The position numbers were made by a program, and so were the translations under genes. Shown here piece after piece: positions 26,700 through 36,100 of a stretch of 64,000 nt of DNA. Each line of letters opens with the position of its first letter. Within the stretch, counting starts at the first letter, position 1. Origin of the DNA: Brachypodius melanocephalos (taxonomy: Eukaryota; Chordata; Aves; Passeriformes; Pycnonotidae); the NCBI GenBank assembly GCA_013398615.1, contig VZSR01000479.1, forward strand, positions 2,616,740 to 2,680,739. The letters run 5' to 3'. The notes under the pieces were generated by a model. The model was given only the letters and a program-made list of their open reading frames with translations. It was not told the origin of the DNA and ran no database searches.

Positions 26700-28285
26700 T
26701 TAGAAAAAGCAAAAATAGAAAAAATAAAACCCCTACTATGTAAGCAACCAACCATACCAAAATAAACTGCACTGAAACAACCACATAAAAAAACGCACGG
26801 CACTGAAAACCAACTGTATAGAAAATATCCATTTAAAAAAAAACAACTGTAAAGTATACCAGAGTTTAAAAAAGAATTTCTATAAAACACGACCAGGTAA
26901 AAAATCCATTCTGTAAAGCCCACTTGTATAAAAATGCAACCCTATAAAAGTAAATAGTAAGAAAATCCATCCAACTATATAAAAACCCAACTGTAATATA
27001 AAACCAAGGTGTAAATCCCCAACACTATAAAAAACTAACCATACCAAATAGGACCCACATTATGAAAAACAAGCATGTAAAAAATCCACTGTAAAAACAC
27101 CTATTAAAAATAACTGCTTTAGAAACAGCTGTGTAAAAGCCAAACATATTTTAACCTACTGTGCAAAAGCCAATAGTGTGGGGTGAGGGGGGGGGGGGGA
27201 AAGAAGTGCAAAAAAATGGGGGCAAACAGTAAGCTAAAACCCCCCATGTAAGAATCCAGCTATACCAACCCCAACTGTATTAGTCCAGCCTTATAAAACA
27301 GCTTGTAAAAGCCAACTTTCTTAAAACCGAATGTGCAAAAAACAGCTGGGTAGAAAACCAACTACAGCAAAAACAGCTGTGTAAAAAACAATTGTGTAAA
27401 CCCCAAATGTAAAAACCTGACAATACAGAAGTCCAACCATATGAAAACCAGCTGTATGATAAACTAGCAGTATAATGACTAAGTGTATTACAATATGAAA
27501 CCATAAATAATCAAACACAATTAACAGCCAAAGTATAATGAACCAGCTGTATAAAGAAGGCCAACCAAAACCCAATTGCATAAACCCCAAAAGTACAGAA
27601 CACACTAGTGGTGGAAATACGACTGGATGCCAAACCCCAATTATATCACAAACTGACTGCATGAAAACCCAACCAAATCAGCTACCAACTGTATCAAAGC
27701 AATCAGCTGCAAGAGACAATCAAGGCAGAAATGCCCAGCTGTATTTAAAAGACAAAATGTAGTAAACAAAATGTTTAAAACCCCAACCCTGTTAAAACAA
27801 ACCATACCAAAAGATCAACTGTCATAACAACCACAGCAAAAAAAGAGGCATTTTTGAAACATCTGCCATATATAGAACCTCTACCAAATTAAAACCAACT
27901 GTGTAAGTGTAGAAAGGAGATGTTTAACAAACAAAAGTTTTGTAAGCCACATAAAACATACAAAAGTGTAACAATATTCAACCATAGGGAGAACCAAAAA
28001 TATAAGAAACAACTGTATAGAAAATATAAAAGAAAATATAAAACCAGTACAAAATGCTAACTCTAGAAAAATTGAAAGTTTAAAAAACAAACACAAAGAA
28101 TTCAATGTATAAACACCCAACTTTTTGTATAAAACATATTTGAAAAAATATATTAAAAAAACCTCTCTACAAATTGAACCATTAAAATCCCAACTATATA
28201 GAATCCAAAAGCATTAAATTAACTAAACCTTATAACTAATTCAAATAAACCTTATTAACTACCCCAAAAGTATAAAAACCCACCA
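26700..28285. repeat. Decayed minisatellite, about 1.6 kb, 15-bp period
   Basis: The block is made of variants of a 15-bp unit close to TGTATAAAAACCAAC on the plus strand (T content low, G very low). The period is clearest at about 27370-27460, where successive TGT/TAT-type anchors fall exactly 15 bases apart for at least six units. Elsewhere units vary between 14 and 17 bases. Roughly 100 copies would fill the span. Unit-to-unit divergence is high, so the array is old and no longer homogenised. Since 15 is five codons, minus-strand frames (26612-26923, 27280-27504, 27321-27662) read pentapeptide-like patterns rich in Gly, Phe, Tyr, Ser and Trp; I do not regard them as genes. Confidence 0.85.
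27187..27199 (+). repeat. G13 homopolymer inside the minisatellite
   Basis: Thirteen consecutive G (preceded by GGGGTGA) interrupt a region otherwise almost devoid of G. It is an isolated expansion not explained by the 15-bp unit. Four G-triplets in tandem make G-quadruplex formation possible. Confidence 0.9.
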
Positions 28286-30461
28286 ACAACAAAGACAATA
28301 TTAAGTTACTGGTGTTCTCCTTCTCTTTCTGAATTTTCAAGGTCAGAAATTAAATTAAAGGTGTGTTAATTTGACATTCACCTCATGGTTTTCAGTATGC
28401 TTAAAAATCCATCCACAGCCCATTGGATTCTTTAAATACTGTCAGTCCTGTCAGGCCTCGTTGTGCTGGTAGATTATTGTTTGATCAATTACCAACTCGT
28501 CTCCTGTGTGCAACAAAAAAAATGCAAAAGCTTGTGTAGAAAACCAATTGTATACATCAATTAATCTATAGCCTAGACTTCATTTAGTTATGGGATTTGA
28601 CGAGGTCAAATATTTATTTAGAGTAAATGTGGTAAGATATTTGTGGAAGGCTGTCAAAACTGACATGGAGGTTGTGAGGGCTTTTTTGACTAACTGCTTT
28701 ATTGGCTTGACACCTTTTTAACCCTTTGAATTCAGCTGAGTTTCATTGATTTACAGAGATCAGAGTGCAATCTGAAGAAGACATTATTAATAAAAACAAT
28801 TCCAATTGTAAAATTACATGCAGCTGTATCTTCTAAGAGGGTTGTGCTGTCAGGCTGTGATCCCATTCTGAGTCATGGCACAGAGGGAACTGGCAGAGCT
28901 ATAATTTTAGTGCTGAAAGTACTGATCCAATTCATCTGTGGGATCATAACAGAATCCTAGTGTATTCCTGCTATTGGTATATGGATATACTCACGAGCTG
29001 AAGTGTTGTGTGATTTTGTTCTCTAAAAATATTTTAATTAGTAACATTTAATAAAATATGTTCATATGCACATTCAAAACCTCTGAATGTAGGCAGGTTT
29101 AACATGGATGCTGTTTCTGGCTTGGGAATTACCAACAGAAATGGGCATTAGGTAGCAGGGTTTGAAAAACCCTTTCTTTCTAAAATACAACTTTCTCAAA
29201 TTACCTCCAGCTTCCTCACTGACCAAAGAGGGGTAATAATCTGTGGAGCTGTGAATCAAAGCAGAAGCCTTTACTGAAACACGCAGTGAGGGTTATTATG
29301 GTGCTTGGTTGATCACAAGGGAGGATTCACGGCCTCACTAGGCTGGTTTATTCACAGATACGTTTCTAAATTGCTGTTAAATTGCTCCTGTTCAGCCCCA
29401 GCTATTCAAGCTGTAGCTGTGGACCTGCAGCAAGGGCTTTCCTGGCTGGGCTGTGGTGGAGGGATGGTGAGGGGTGAGGGTTTGGCAAATCTGTCTGAGT
29501 CTCAGCATCCATGAAAAAATTTCTGGACTGTCAGTTAAAATGAAGGTGGAAGTTGAGGGGAAAAAAATTATCTGGAGCTTGAAAAATATGATACAACTCA
29601 GTCATCACAATGTCACATAGCAATCTGATACCAGTTTTATACAGTAACCTCTCTGCAGAGCCATACTTTACAAAATAAGTCACTTTTAAGACAGAAGCAG
29701 GACACGTCATTTCAGCTGGTGTAATGCACTGTAACATTTAATTTAACATTTAAAACTCATGTAGTATCATTGCCTTGTGTCAGGACACTAACCCTTCATA
29801 TGAATGGACTTGGCAAAGAGAAGTAAAGGTATCTCCACCAGTAAGTACAGAATGTGAGGGGAATAAATTCTGTAGTGACCTGTCATGCAATTCAGTAGTG
29901 TCAAATACATAATTTTCCTTAGCAGATTGTGTCAGTAGTTTAGGAGCTAGTGGACTATCAGGAATAAACAATCACCTGTCCCTACCTTAGCCCTGCTTTC
30001 ACAGTGCTGATATAATGGGAATGATTGGATTTGTGTGCGGTTTGTGTTGTGTTGGGACACAGGCAAAGGTACACAAAACACATTTTATGTTATGCCACGT
30101 CACTTTAAAAACAGTCGTGTTTATTTCATTGCTGCATAACTACATTCAGTGAGAGAAACATCTGATTTCCTTCCCAGGGAAGGAAAATTTGTTTTCTTCA
30201 AGTCTCAGGCAGACTATTCCCTGATTATATAAATAGATAAAATGTCTCTTGGGAAAGAAAAGTCACTTTGTCAAACAATAACCTGATGGTGGGTATATGT
30301 GTATGTGTTCTCCCTCTATCATTTCCATACTGTTTTTTCTCTCTTTGTTAATTACAATAAGTTAAGTTAGTCATCTTCATGCTATAATACCCTCTTAGTT
30401 TCTATAATTTTCCCTAATTCACATAACTGAGGACACTGGCAGCTGTGACCAGTTTTGGATG
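28286..30461. other. Gene-free stretch
   Basis: Ordinary AT-rich sequence resumes directly after the minisatellite. No exon with paired splice sites, no LTR and no simple repeat worth listing was seen. Open frames here are all under 80 codons and have no recognisable content. Confidence 0.55.
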
Positions 30462-30598
30462 GGTTGGCCTGGAGAGGTTGCAGAGTCTCAATCCATGGAG
30501 ATACTGAAACCCAGCTGGAATCACCCTGGTGTGGTGCTGCTCCTGCTGGAGCAGGGGGTGTAGGGCAACTCCAGAGGTCACAACAACCTCAACCATTT
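30462..30598 (+). mobile_element. CR1 LINE 3'-end fragment
   Basis: The sequence follows the 3' untranslated end of avian CR1. GAGAGGTTGCAGAGTCTC is followed by an 'atccatggagatactgaaacccagctgg' type block, then GAGCAGGGGGTGTAGGGCAACTCC, CAGAGGTCACAACAACC and finally CTCAACCATT. These words occur in the consensus order and spacing. The usual terminal ATTCTRTG octamers are lost or decayed just after 30598. Only about 137 bp remain, the 5' truncation typical of CR1. Divergence is appreciable, so the copy is old. Confidence 0.85.
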
Positions 30599-31837
30599 GG
30601 GGGTTCTGTTTTTACATCAGGATTTTGTCAGCTTGGGCTCCTCTCAAAGCCTCATGAACTCAATCTGAGATCAAATCTAGTATCCAGCTGTAGTTGTGGA
30701 ACCATGCTGAAGTCTTTTGGATGTTTTTGTTGTTTTTTTTCAGCCCAGCCAGCATCCAGTTACCTGTTCAAAGGCTGGAAGCAACAGAGTTTTTCCTGGG
30801 CTTTGTTAGTTTTCAAATGTGATTTCACAGAGGAGTGTTCAGCTTTCTTTAGTGGTTTAACAAGGTGTCAATATTCAAAACTAGCCAGCTGATTGGTTTC
30901 ATCAGGTCCAATGGAAGCTGCCAAGGTCCTTACAGGGAATGACTTCCATAGCTCAGGATTTGTTTTTTTAACTAAAAACTAAACTACATTAAACCACCTC
31001 ACCTGTATTTCTACTTGACTCAGGAAGATCACTGTCTTTTTTCCATGCTATAAGACAAACTGTAACTATTTTCCAAATAGTCTTTCTTCTAAACCCATTT
31101 TAATGAACTGAAAAGGAGGGAGTGGGTCTGCTTAGGGGTTAAGACTTTGTAATTACTGAAGGAAATGAAAGGCATTGAGCAGTTTTATCACATTTCACCA
31201 AAGAACAGGTTCTAGCTCTCAACAATGTGTGTTTCTGTTTTGCACCTGACTGAAGTGGGCATATATTTGTGGTTTGTCATAGAGACAATTTGCTTTCTTT
31301 TTTCCCATTTGAAGTACAGTATAGGAGTTCTACTCTGCAGAAGGCATGCTTTAGCAAAATGTGGGCAATGTTTGCTTCCAAAGAGGTTGCTCCAGAATGA
31401 AATTCAATATGATAAAAACTCAATTTACCATGATACAATTTGTCAGTGACTCAGAGATAAGGGCAGCAGCTGCAAGAAGGTAGGAGATGAGCTTTCAGGG
31501 AGTGCTGTGTGGGTGTGTGAGGCTGTGTTGGGGCAATGGCTTTATGCATTGAAGCTGCAAGATGAAACAGAATGGTGGTTCTTTGCCTAGAAAATGCTGA
31601 TAATGAGTTGCTGTAAAAAAATATTTAAAAGTTTATTCATTAGAGACTGTCCAGATTTATCTAGAGCATAGTTCTTGTCTGGATTATAAAAAAATCCAAA
31701 AAAAAATGTTGAGGAAGTGAAGAAAAACACTTCAGAAAATTTATTGAGGGTGTTGGGATTTGTTTTAAATTTAATTTATGTAAAAGCCTACATAGTGGTT
31801 GCTTTCATCTTTAGATAAATGTGATGAGGGCTTCTAG
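30599..31837. other. Gene-free stretch between CR1 and the ERVL LTR
   Basis: No supported feature. A plus-strand frame at 30455-30892 starts inside the CR1 fragment and runs on by chance. The 5-bp target duplication of the following LTR ends this stretch. Confidence 0.5.
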
Positions 31838-32057
31838 TATTTTGTGTTGATTTGGCATGGCCTGATTTTTTGGTAGCAGATGAGGGCCACACGGATACCT
31901 TCTGTGAGAAGCTGCTAGAAGCTCCCACCACGTCCAACAGAGCCAATCCCTGATGTCTCTGAAGAGGGACAGGCTGCTGGCCCAATTAGAGAGGTTGGTA
32001 ACACCTTTATGATAACATATTGAAGAAGAAAATCAAAACAGCACATGTGCAGTTTTT

Positions 32058-32262
32058 CCCCAGGGGTGGGGATGTTGCCACCGTTGCTGCCATGGCAGCT
32101 GCCACTGCTGGCTGGGTGGCAGTGGGACTGTCTGGCAGTGCTGGAAACATGGCAAGTGACTCCCCTGTGCAGTACCTAGACGAGATCAACCTCCTGCCTC
32201 TGCAGGATCTTGCAAGGACCTTTGAATTAGTGGAGTTTGTTGGCAATGGTACCCATGAGCAG
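32058..32262 (+). pseudogene. TNIK: Captured TNIK mRNA fragment (5' UTR + spliced coding exons 1-2) inside the LTR
   Basis: From the ATG at 32149 the frame begins MASDSP and continues with LDEI, FELVE and VGNGT. About 25 of 38 residues agree with the N-terminus of TNIK (TRAF2- and NCK-interacting kinase, a germinal-centre-kinase-family Ser/Thr kinase) as I recall it; MASDSP and DEI fit TNIK better than its paralogues MAP4K4 (MANDSP) or MINK1. In TNIK an intron is expected after about codon 19; here codons 19 and 20 are contiguous (junction near 32205/32206), so the source was spliced mRNA. The upstream 90 bases look like a decayed GC-rich 5' UTR. The copy stops after the glycine-rich-loop start (Tyr-Gly changed), at the direct repeat GCAGTTTTT (32049-32057 and 32262-32270), and runs into LTR sequence and a stop at 32275-32277. 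It lacks all catalytic residues, so it is not a kinase. Whether other copies of this LTR carry it cannot be seen here. Confidence 0.75.
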
Positions 32263-32544
32263 CAGTTTTTCTTCTAGTCAGAGAAGAGGAAGAAGTGAGG
32301 ACACGGGAGGGAAAACAGCATGGCAGCACCAAGGTCATTGGAAAAGAAAAAGAAGGAGGAGGTGCAGCTTCTCTACAGGCTGTGGTAAAGACTATGGTGA
32401 AATAAACTGTCCCCTTGTAATGCAAAAAGTGCATGGGGGAATGCAGAGGTCCATTCACAGCCCATGGGAAAAATGCTCATGGTGTAGTGGCTGGATGACA
32501 GGCAAAGCTGTGATCCAGTGGGAGACCTGAATGGAGAGAGCCCC

Positions 32545-32862
32545 TGTTGCAATAGGACACGAAAGGACGAGGCAGGGACGAGGTCCGAGGTCAGCAAGAA
32601 TGCTCTCTTTATTTTAAAATCTGACTCCAGTACATATACAACTGTACAGAAGGACTAGAGATTGGTCCAAGGCGTCACCACCCTTTCAATCTTGTTGGTG
32701 AACGTCACCATCACTCAAGAAACTCCTCCTAGAGGAGAAAATATATAAACATCTCATTATTTACATAAAAAGTGTGAGAACTCATCTCCAAGTTCTGTAA
32801 ACATCAGAAGGCATTCTGAAAACATGAAGGCAAAGTAAAAACATGGAAAACCAAGGGTGACA
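32545..32862 (-). mobile_element. Nested antisense solo LTR, ERVK-like, 318 bp
   Basis: On the minus strand the element begins TGTCACCC and ends TTGCAACA. It is flanked by AGCCCC at 32539-32544 and AGTCCC at 32863-32868, a 6-bp duplication with one C/T difference; six bases is typical of ERVK-type (class II) insertions. The minus strand has AATAAA (plus 32608-32613) about 60 bases from its 3' end, the usual R-U5 distance, and an AT-rich TTTATATATTTT stretch upstream. The host LTR module resumes directly after the duplication, so this insertion is younger than the ERVL LTR. No internal viral sequence remains. Confidence 0.7.
32608..32613 (-). terminator. Poly-A signal of the nested antisense LTR
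   Basis: TTTATT on the plus strand, AATAAA on the minus strand, in AAAATAAAGAG context and 63 bp from the LTR 3' terminus at 32545. Confidence 0.5.
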
Positions 32863-33181
32863 AGTCCCTGCTTCCAGAGATAAAGAGGCCTTGCTTCCAA
32901 GCTAGAGCAGCCCATCCTTGGAGGACTGCACCCCATGGATGAGTGATCCACGCCACAACAATTTTGGGAACACTGTTTGCCCATGGGAGAGACTCATGGC
33001 AGAGCAGAGAACAAACTCCTCTCCCTGAGCCAACAGAAGAGGATCTCGAATGACAAACTGACCAAAATCCCCCTGCCCTGTCTCCTTGCACTGTCAGTGG
33101 GAAGGAGGGAGGGGCTGGGCAGAAAAAAGGTGTTTTAAAGGCTTATTTTACTTCTCATTATCTTCCTCTGACTCTGTTGAT

Positions 33182-33187
33182 AATAAA
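33182..33187 (+). terminator. Poly-A signal of the ERVL-type LTR
   Basis: AATAAA in the plus-strand LTR about 190 bp before its 3' end. It is preceded by the conserved T-rich 'ttttacttctcattat' type block seen in related avian LTRs. Confidence 0.5.
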
Positions 33188-36100
33188 TTTACTTTATACC
33201 TTTAAATTTAAACTTGTTTTGCCCTTAGAATGTTTTCTCCCAGTCCTTGCCTCAACTCAGGAACCCTTTGTTAATTCTTTTTTTTCCTCTCTTTTGCCCA
33301 ACTGTAGCAGAAGAGGGTAAAAATGAGCAAATTACTCTTGTGGGTGCCTGGCATTTGACCACTGTCAAATCACAACATATTTCCATTATAACTTCATCAC
33401 AAAATGTGCTTAATTTAATAATTAAGTGGTAATAAAAAATAATAAAAAGTATACTCTAAAAGAACAATAGGCAACTTTTGCATTTGGAACTGTTTCTTTA
33501 AGGTGATCAAGGAGAAATTTCAGTAAGAGCCAACTTGAATCATATGCTTAAACTTGACTGAATTAAGGAGAGAGAAAGATAGCTTTCAAATTAGACATAC
33601 GCTGAAGTGCTACTCTGATTCTCTAAAAAAAGATTCTTTTCAAAATCAGGCTTAAAGCTGACCCTACAACAGCAATTGTCATAAAATTGCACTCACAAAT
33701 AATTCAGATTGTGAGTACAATCCGTTCTCTCCTGAGTGGCATTTAGAGGAAAAAGCAAAAGCATTTATTTCAGCTCTTGGTAAATTTGATAACTGAATCA
33801 GGAAACCAGAAGAAATGTGCATCTCCAGTGACGTGTTCACAAAGTCTGTTTCGGAGTAAAATAACCTTTTTGAAAGCTTGAATGTAATTTTTCCTGGACA
33901 TAAGTATCCACTGAGCTACTTGAAGACATTCAAAAAGAGGGATATAATAATACTCAGAAATTCATTTATTGCAGTGAATATGGAGCTGTCATGTCTGGCC
34001 ACTGATTCACTGCCAGTCAGAGCCAGTCTTGCCTGGGGTTTTTCAGAACTCTGATACCTCTGATACACTTTCTAAATAAGTGAATTAATCTAGTTTCAGT
34101 GGACAAATAGCCATCATAGAAATTATCTGTTTAAGGGTAATTGCCAGTCACACGACGTTGTCTGCACAGGGTAAAAAACCCAAAGGATCAGAAATAGAGG
34201 CTGAAGTGTTCTTTCAGCTGGAAAGGGGTTTTTTAGGTATAGATTATCCTTTAGGTATGCTGAAATCAGTCCCAGGATAAATACTTTGCAAGGTTGTTCA
34301 CAGGGACTGTGAATTCACTGTGTTGGACGAGTTACATGTGAGGAAGGAGAACAGTGCACACAAACAACACCGTGTACAGTCTAGGCTGATGGGAGCTGAG
34401 CTTCATTCTTTCCTTGAGGAGCTGTCTGTGGAAGGAGGGAGAAATATCACGTAAAACAGTGAAGCTCAGCTCTGGACTGAATTCAGATTTTTTTTTCTCT
34501 CCCTTTAGAAAGAAGGCAAAAAAAAAGTCATAGGTGAGTAAGGTCTTCTGGGGGTATTTGAATCTTAGGCAAAGAAGTAAAAGCCTGCATGGAATAGAAA
34601 TCAGTACAGTATTTGGACTATTTTCTAACTTGCAATTAAAAAAGACTAAATTAAAGAATAAAATCAGCTTTATATTGGATTAGAATAAGTTATAAAGAGA
34701 TTTATTGTTCTCTAGATTGTCTTTCTATTGAGAATGACTGTAAATGTTCTTTCTCCTGCCATCTCTTTAGTCTTCCAATAGTCCAAGTAATGATGCTGAG
34801 GACCAGAGAAGGTGATGGAAGGTGCTGCACAGGTACCAGAAGTTTCCTAAACTCCAGCAATTGTGACAGAGCCTATTATGGACCAGGCAGTCCCCAGAAT
34901 ATTTTGTCCCAGAATATCAGCACTGATGGCAGCAAGAACTGAAGTCCTTGTGCAGAATCAGGTGTTAGAGGCAGAACCCCTTGACACACGTAAAAGCAGA
35001 GTGTGGCTGGGTCTCCTGTGCCTTGCAGTGCTGCTGAGCATCACCAGAGCTCTCCCTTCCTCTCTCTCTCTGCCTCCAAGGCACTGGTAATCAAAATAAT
35101 CTTTCTGGTTCAGTCTATGCCAAGCTTTACAGCCCAAAGGCACTGGAGTAGCTTTTAAACCCCTCTTAGCTCTTTGGGGAATGTCCTAATTGCACACATG
35201 GTCCTTCTTAAAAACGGCATTTATTTACAGGTCATCCTGTTTTCTTCTGAATGCTCACAAACCATATGTTGCAGAACAAGTAATAGGAAATGTTTTAGGA
35301 GGCCAGGACTTCCCATGGGAATATGTCTGAAACAAGATCACACCAAAGTGCATTTCTCCACTTTCCCTTAGTTGGAAGCCCCTCGATATGCAAATGTACC
35401 TGGCTGATAATTGCCTACTGACTGGTAGCTCTTCTTCACTGCTGGAACTTCACACTGTGAATTCATCTTTTTGATCAGTATAAATCCTTGTAGTTTCTTG
35501 AAAGGGTGGTAATTTTTGAGAAAAAGGAAAAAAAGAAATTTATTGCAACAGTTCTCATTGTCACTATATTCTTATTAACACTGTTGGTGCAGTTTTGTGC
35601 CAGTTTGTTTTGATGGTTCTAAAATCCTTTTGATCTGGGCACATATATAAAATATAAGACAGATATTCTGAAGAACAATAAGAGACTCAATTTTTGTCTA
35701 GCACTACAGCTACTGTCCTCATAAATAATACCAATAATTGGTCTATTAGAATCCCCTGTAAAATTCTAATTAAATTTTGCTTCTGAAGTAACAAGGGTGG
35801 TCCTGAAAAACGACTATAATTTATTTCAAAAGAGTATCATTTGCATTTTCAACTGTAATATAAAATTAATTTAATTCCGCTTCATTTCTTCATATCATTT
35901 TTTGTGACATATAAACTCGCTCTTAATTACAAAGGAAAAATATCTAGTAAAAGCACACAAGGCAGTTAATCTCATGCCATCATATGGCTGTTTGTCAAAG
36001 TTTTCATTAGCTTAATCAATATTTGATGATGCAAAATGATTTTCCTCTAGTTGGTTGGTTTTGCAGCCTTCTGATTGTGCAGAAATAACCATAGTATGTT

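Larger units (their letters stand above)
31843..33377 (+). mobile_element. ERVL-type solo LTR, complete, carrying two insertions
   Basis: Both ends are defined: TGTGTTGATT at the left, ATCACAACA at the right, and a perfect 5-bp duplication TATTT at 31838-31842 and 33378-33382. Five bases is the usual duplication for ERVL. Internal words match a common avian LTR family: the left block TTCTGTGAGAAGCTGCTAGAAGC; 'gataacatat' just before an A-rich run; reiterated 'cccatgg...' modules at 32430-32540 and 32885-33000; GATGTTTTACTTCTCATTAT-like sequence near 33130-33165; and a 'gggtgcctggcat' 3' end. AATAAA lies at 33182-33187. No internal retroviral genes adjoin it. The 1,535 bp include a TNIK-derived segment (32058-32262) and a nested antisense LTR (32545-32862); without them about 1 kb remains. 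Old, CpG-depleted copy. Family name not verified. Confidence 0.85.

Noticed and set aside
26612..27662. Minus-strand Gly/Phe/Tyr/Ser frames with pentapeptide pattern
   Set aside because: Fully explained by the 15-bp tandem repeat; stops are avoided by repetition.
32020..32277. 85-codon open frame over the TNIK fragment as a functional gene
   Set aside because: Upstream codons are decayed 5' UTR and LTR; the kinase domain is cut before all catalytic residues. It is a captured fragment, not a gene.
32278..32380. Possible continuation of TNIK into exon 3 (AAAACAG...GCAGCACCAAGGTCATTGG resembles TNIK kinase coding sequence)
   Set aside because: The same bases fit the expected continuation of the LTR ('...accaaggtca...' followed by a purine-rich run and a 'gtggtgaa' block), and the frame is broken. 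The TNIK match is best ended at the GCAGTTTTT repeat.
32941..32960. 5' end of the nested antisense LTR placed at TGTTGTGGCG (plus 32960)
   Set aside because: Sequence from about 32870 rightwards already matches the older plus-strand LTR, and the 6-bp duplication supports an end at 32862.
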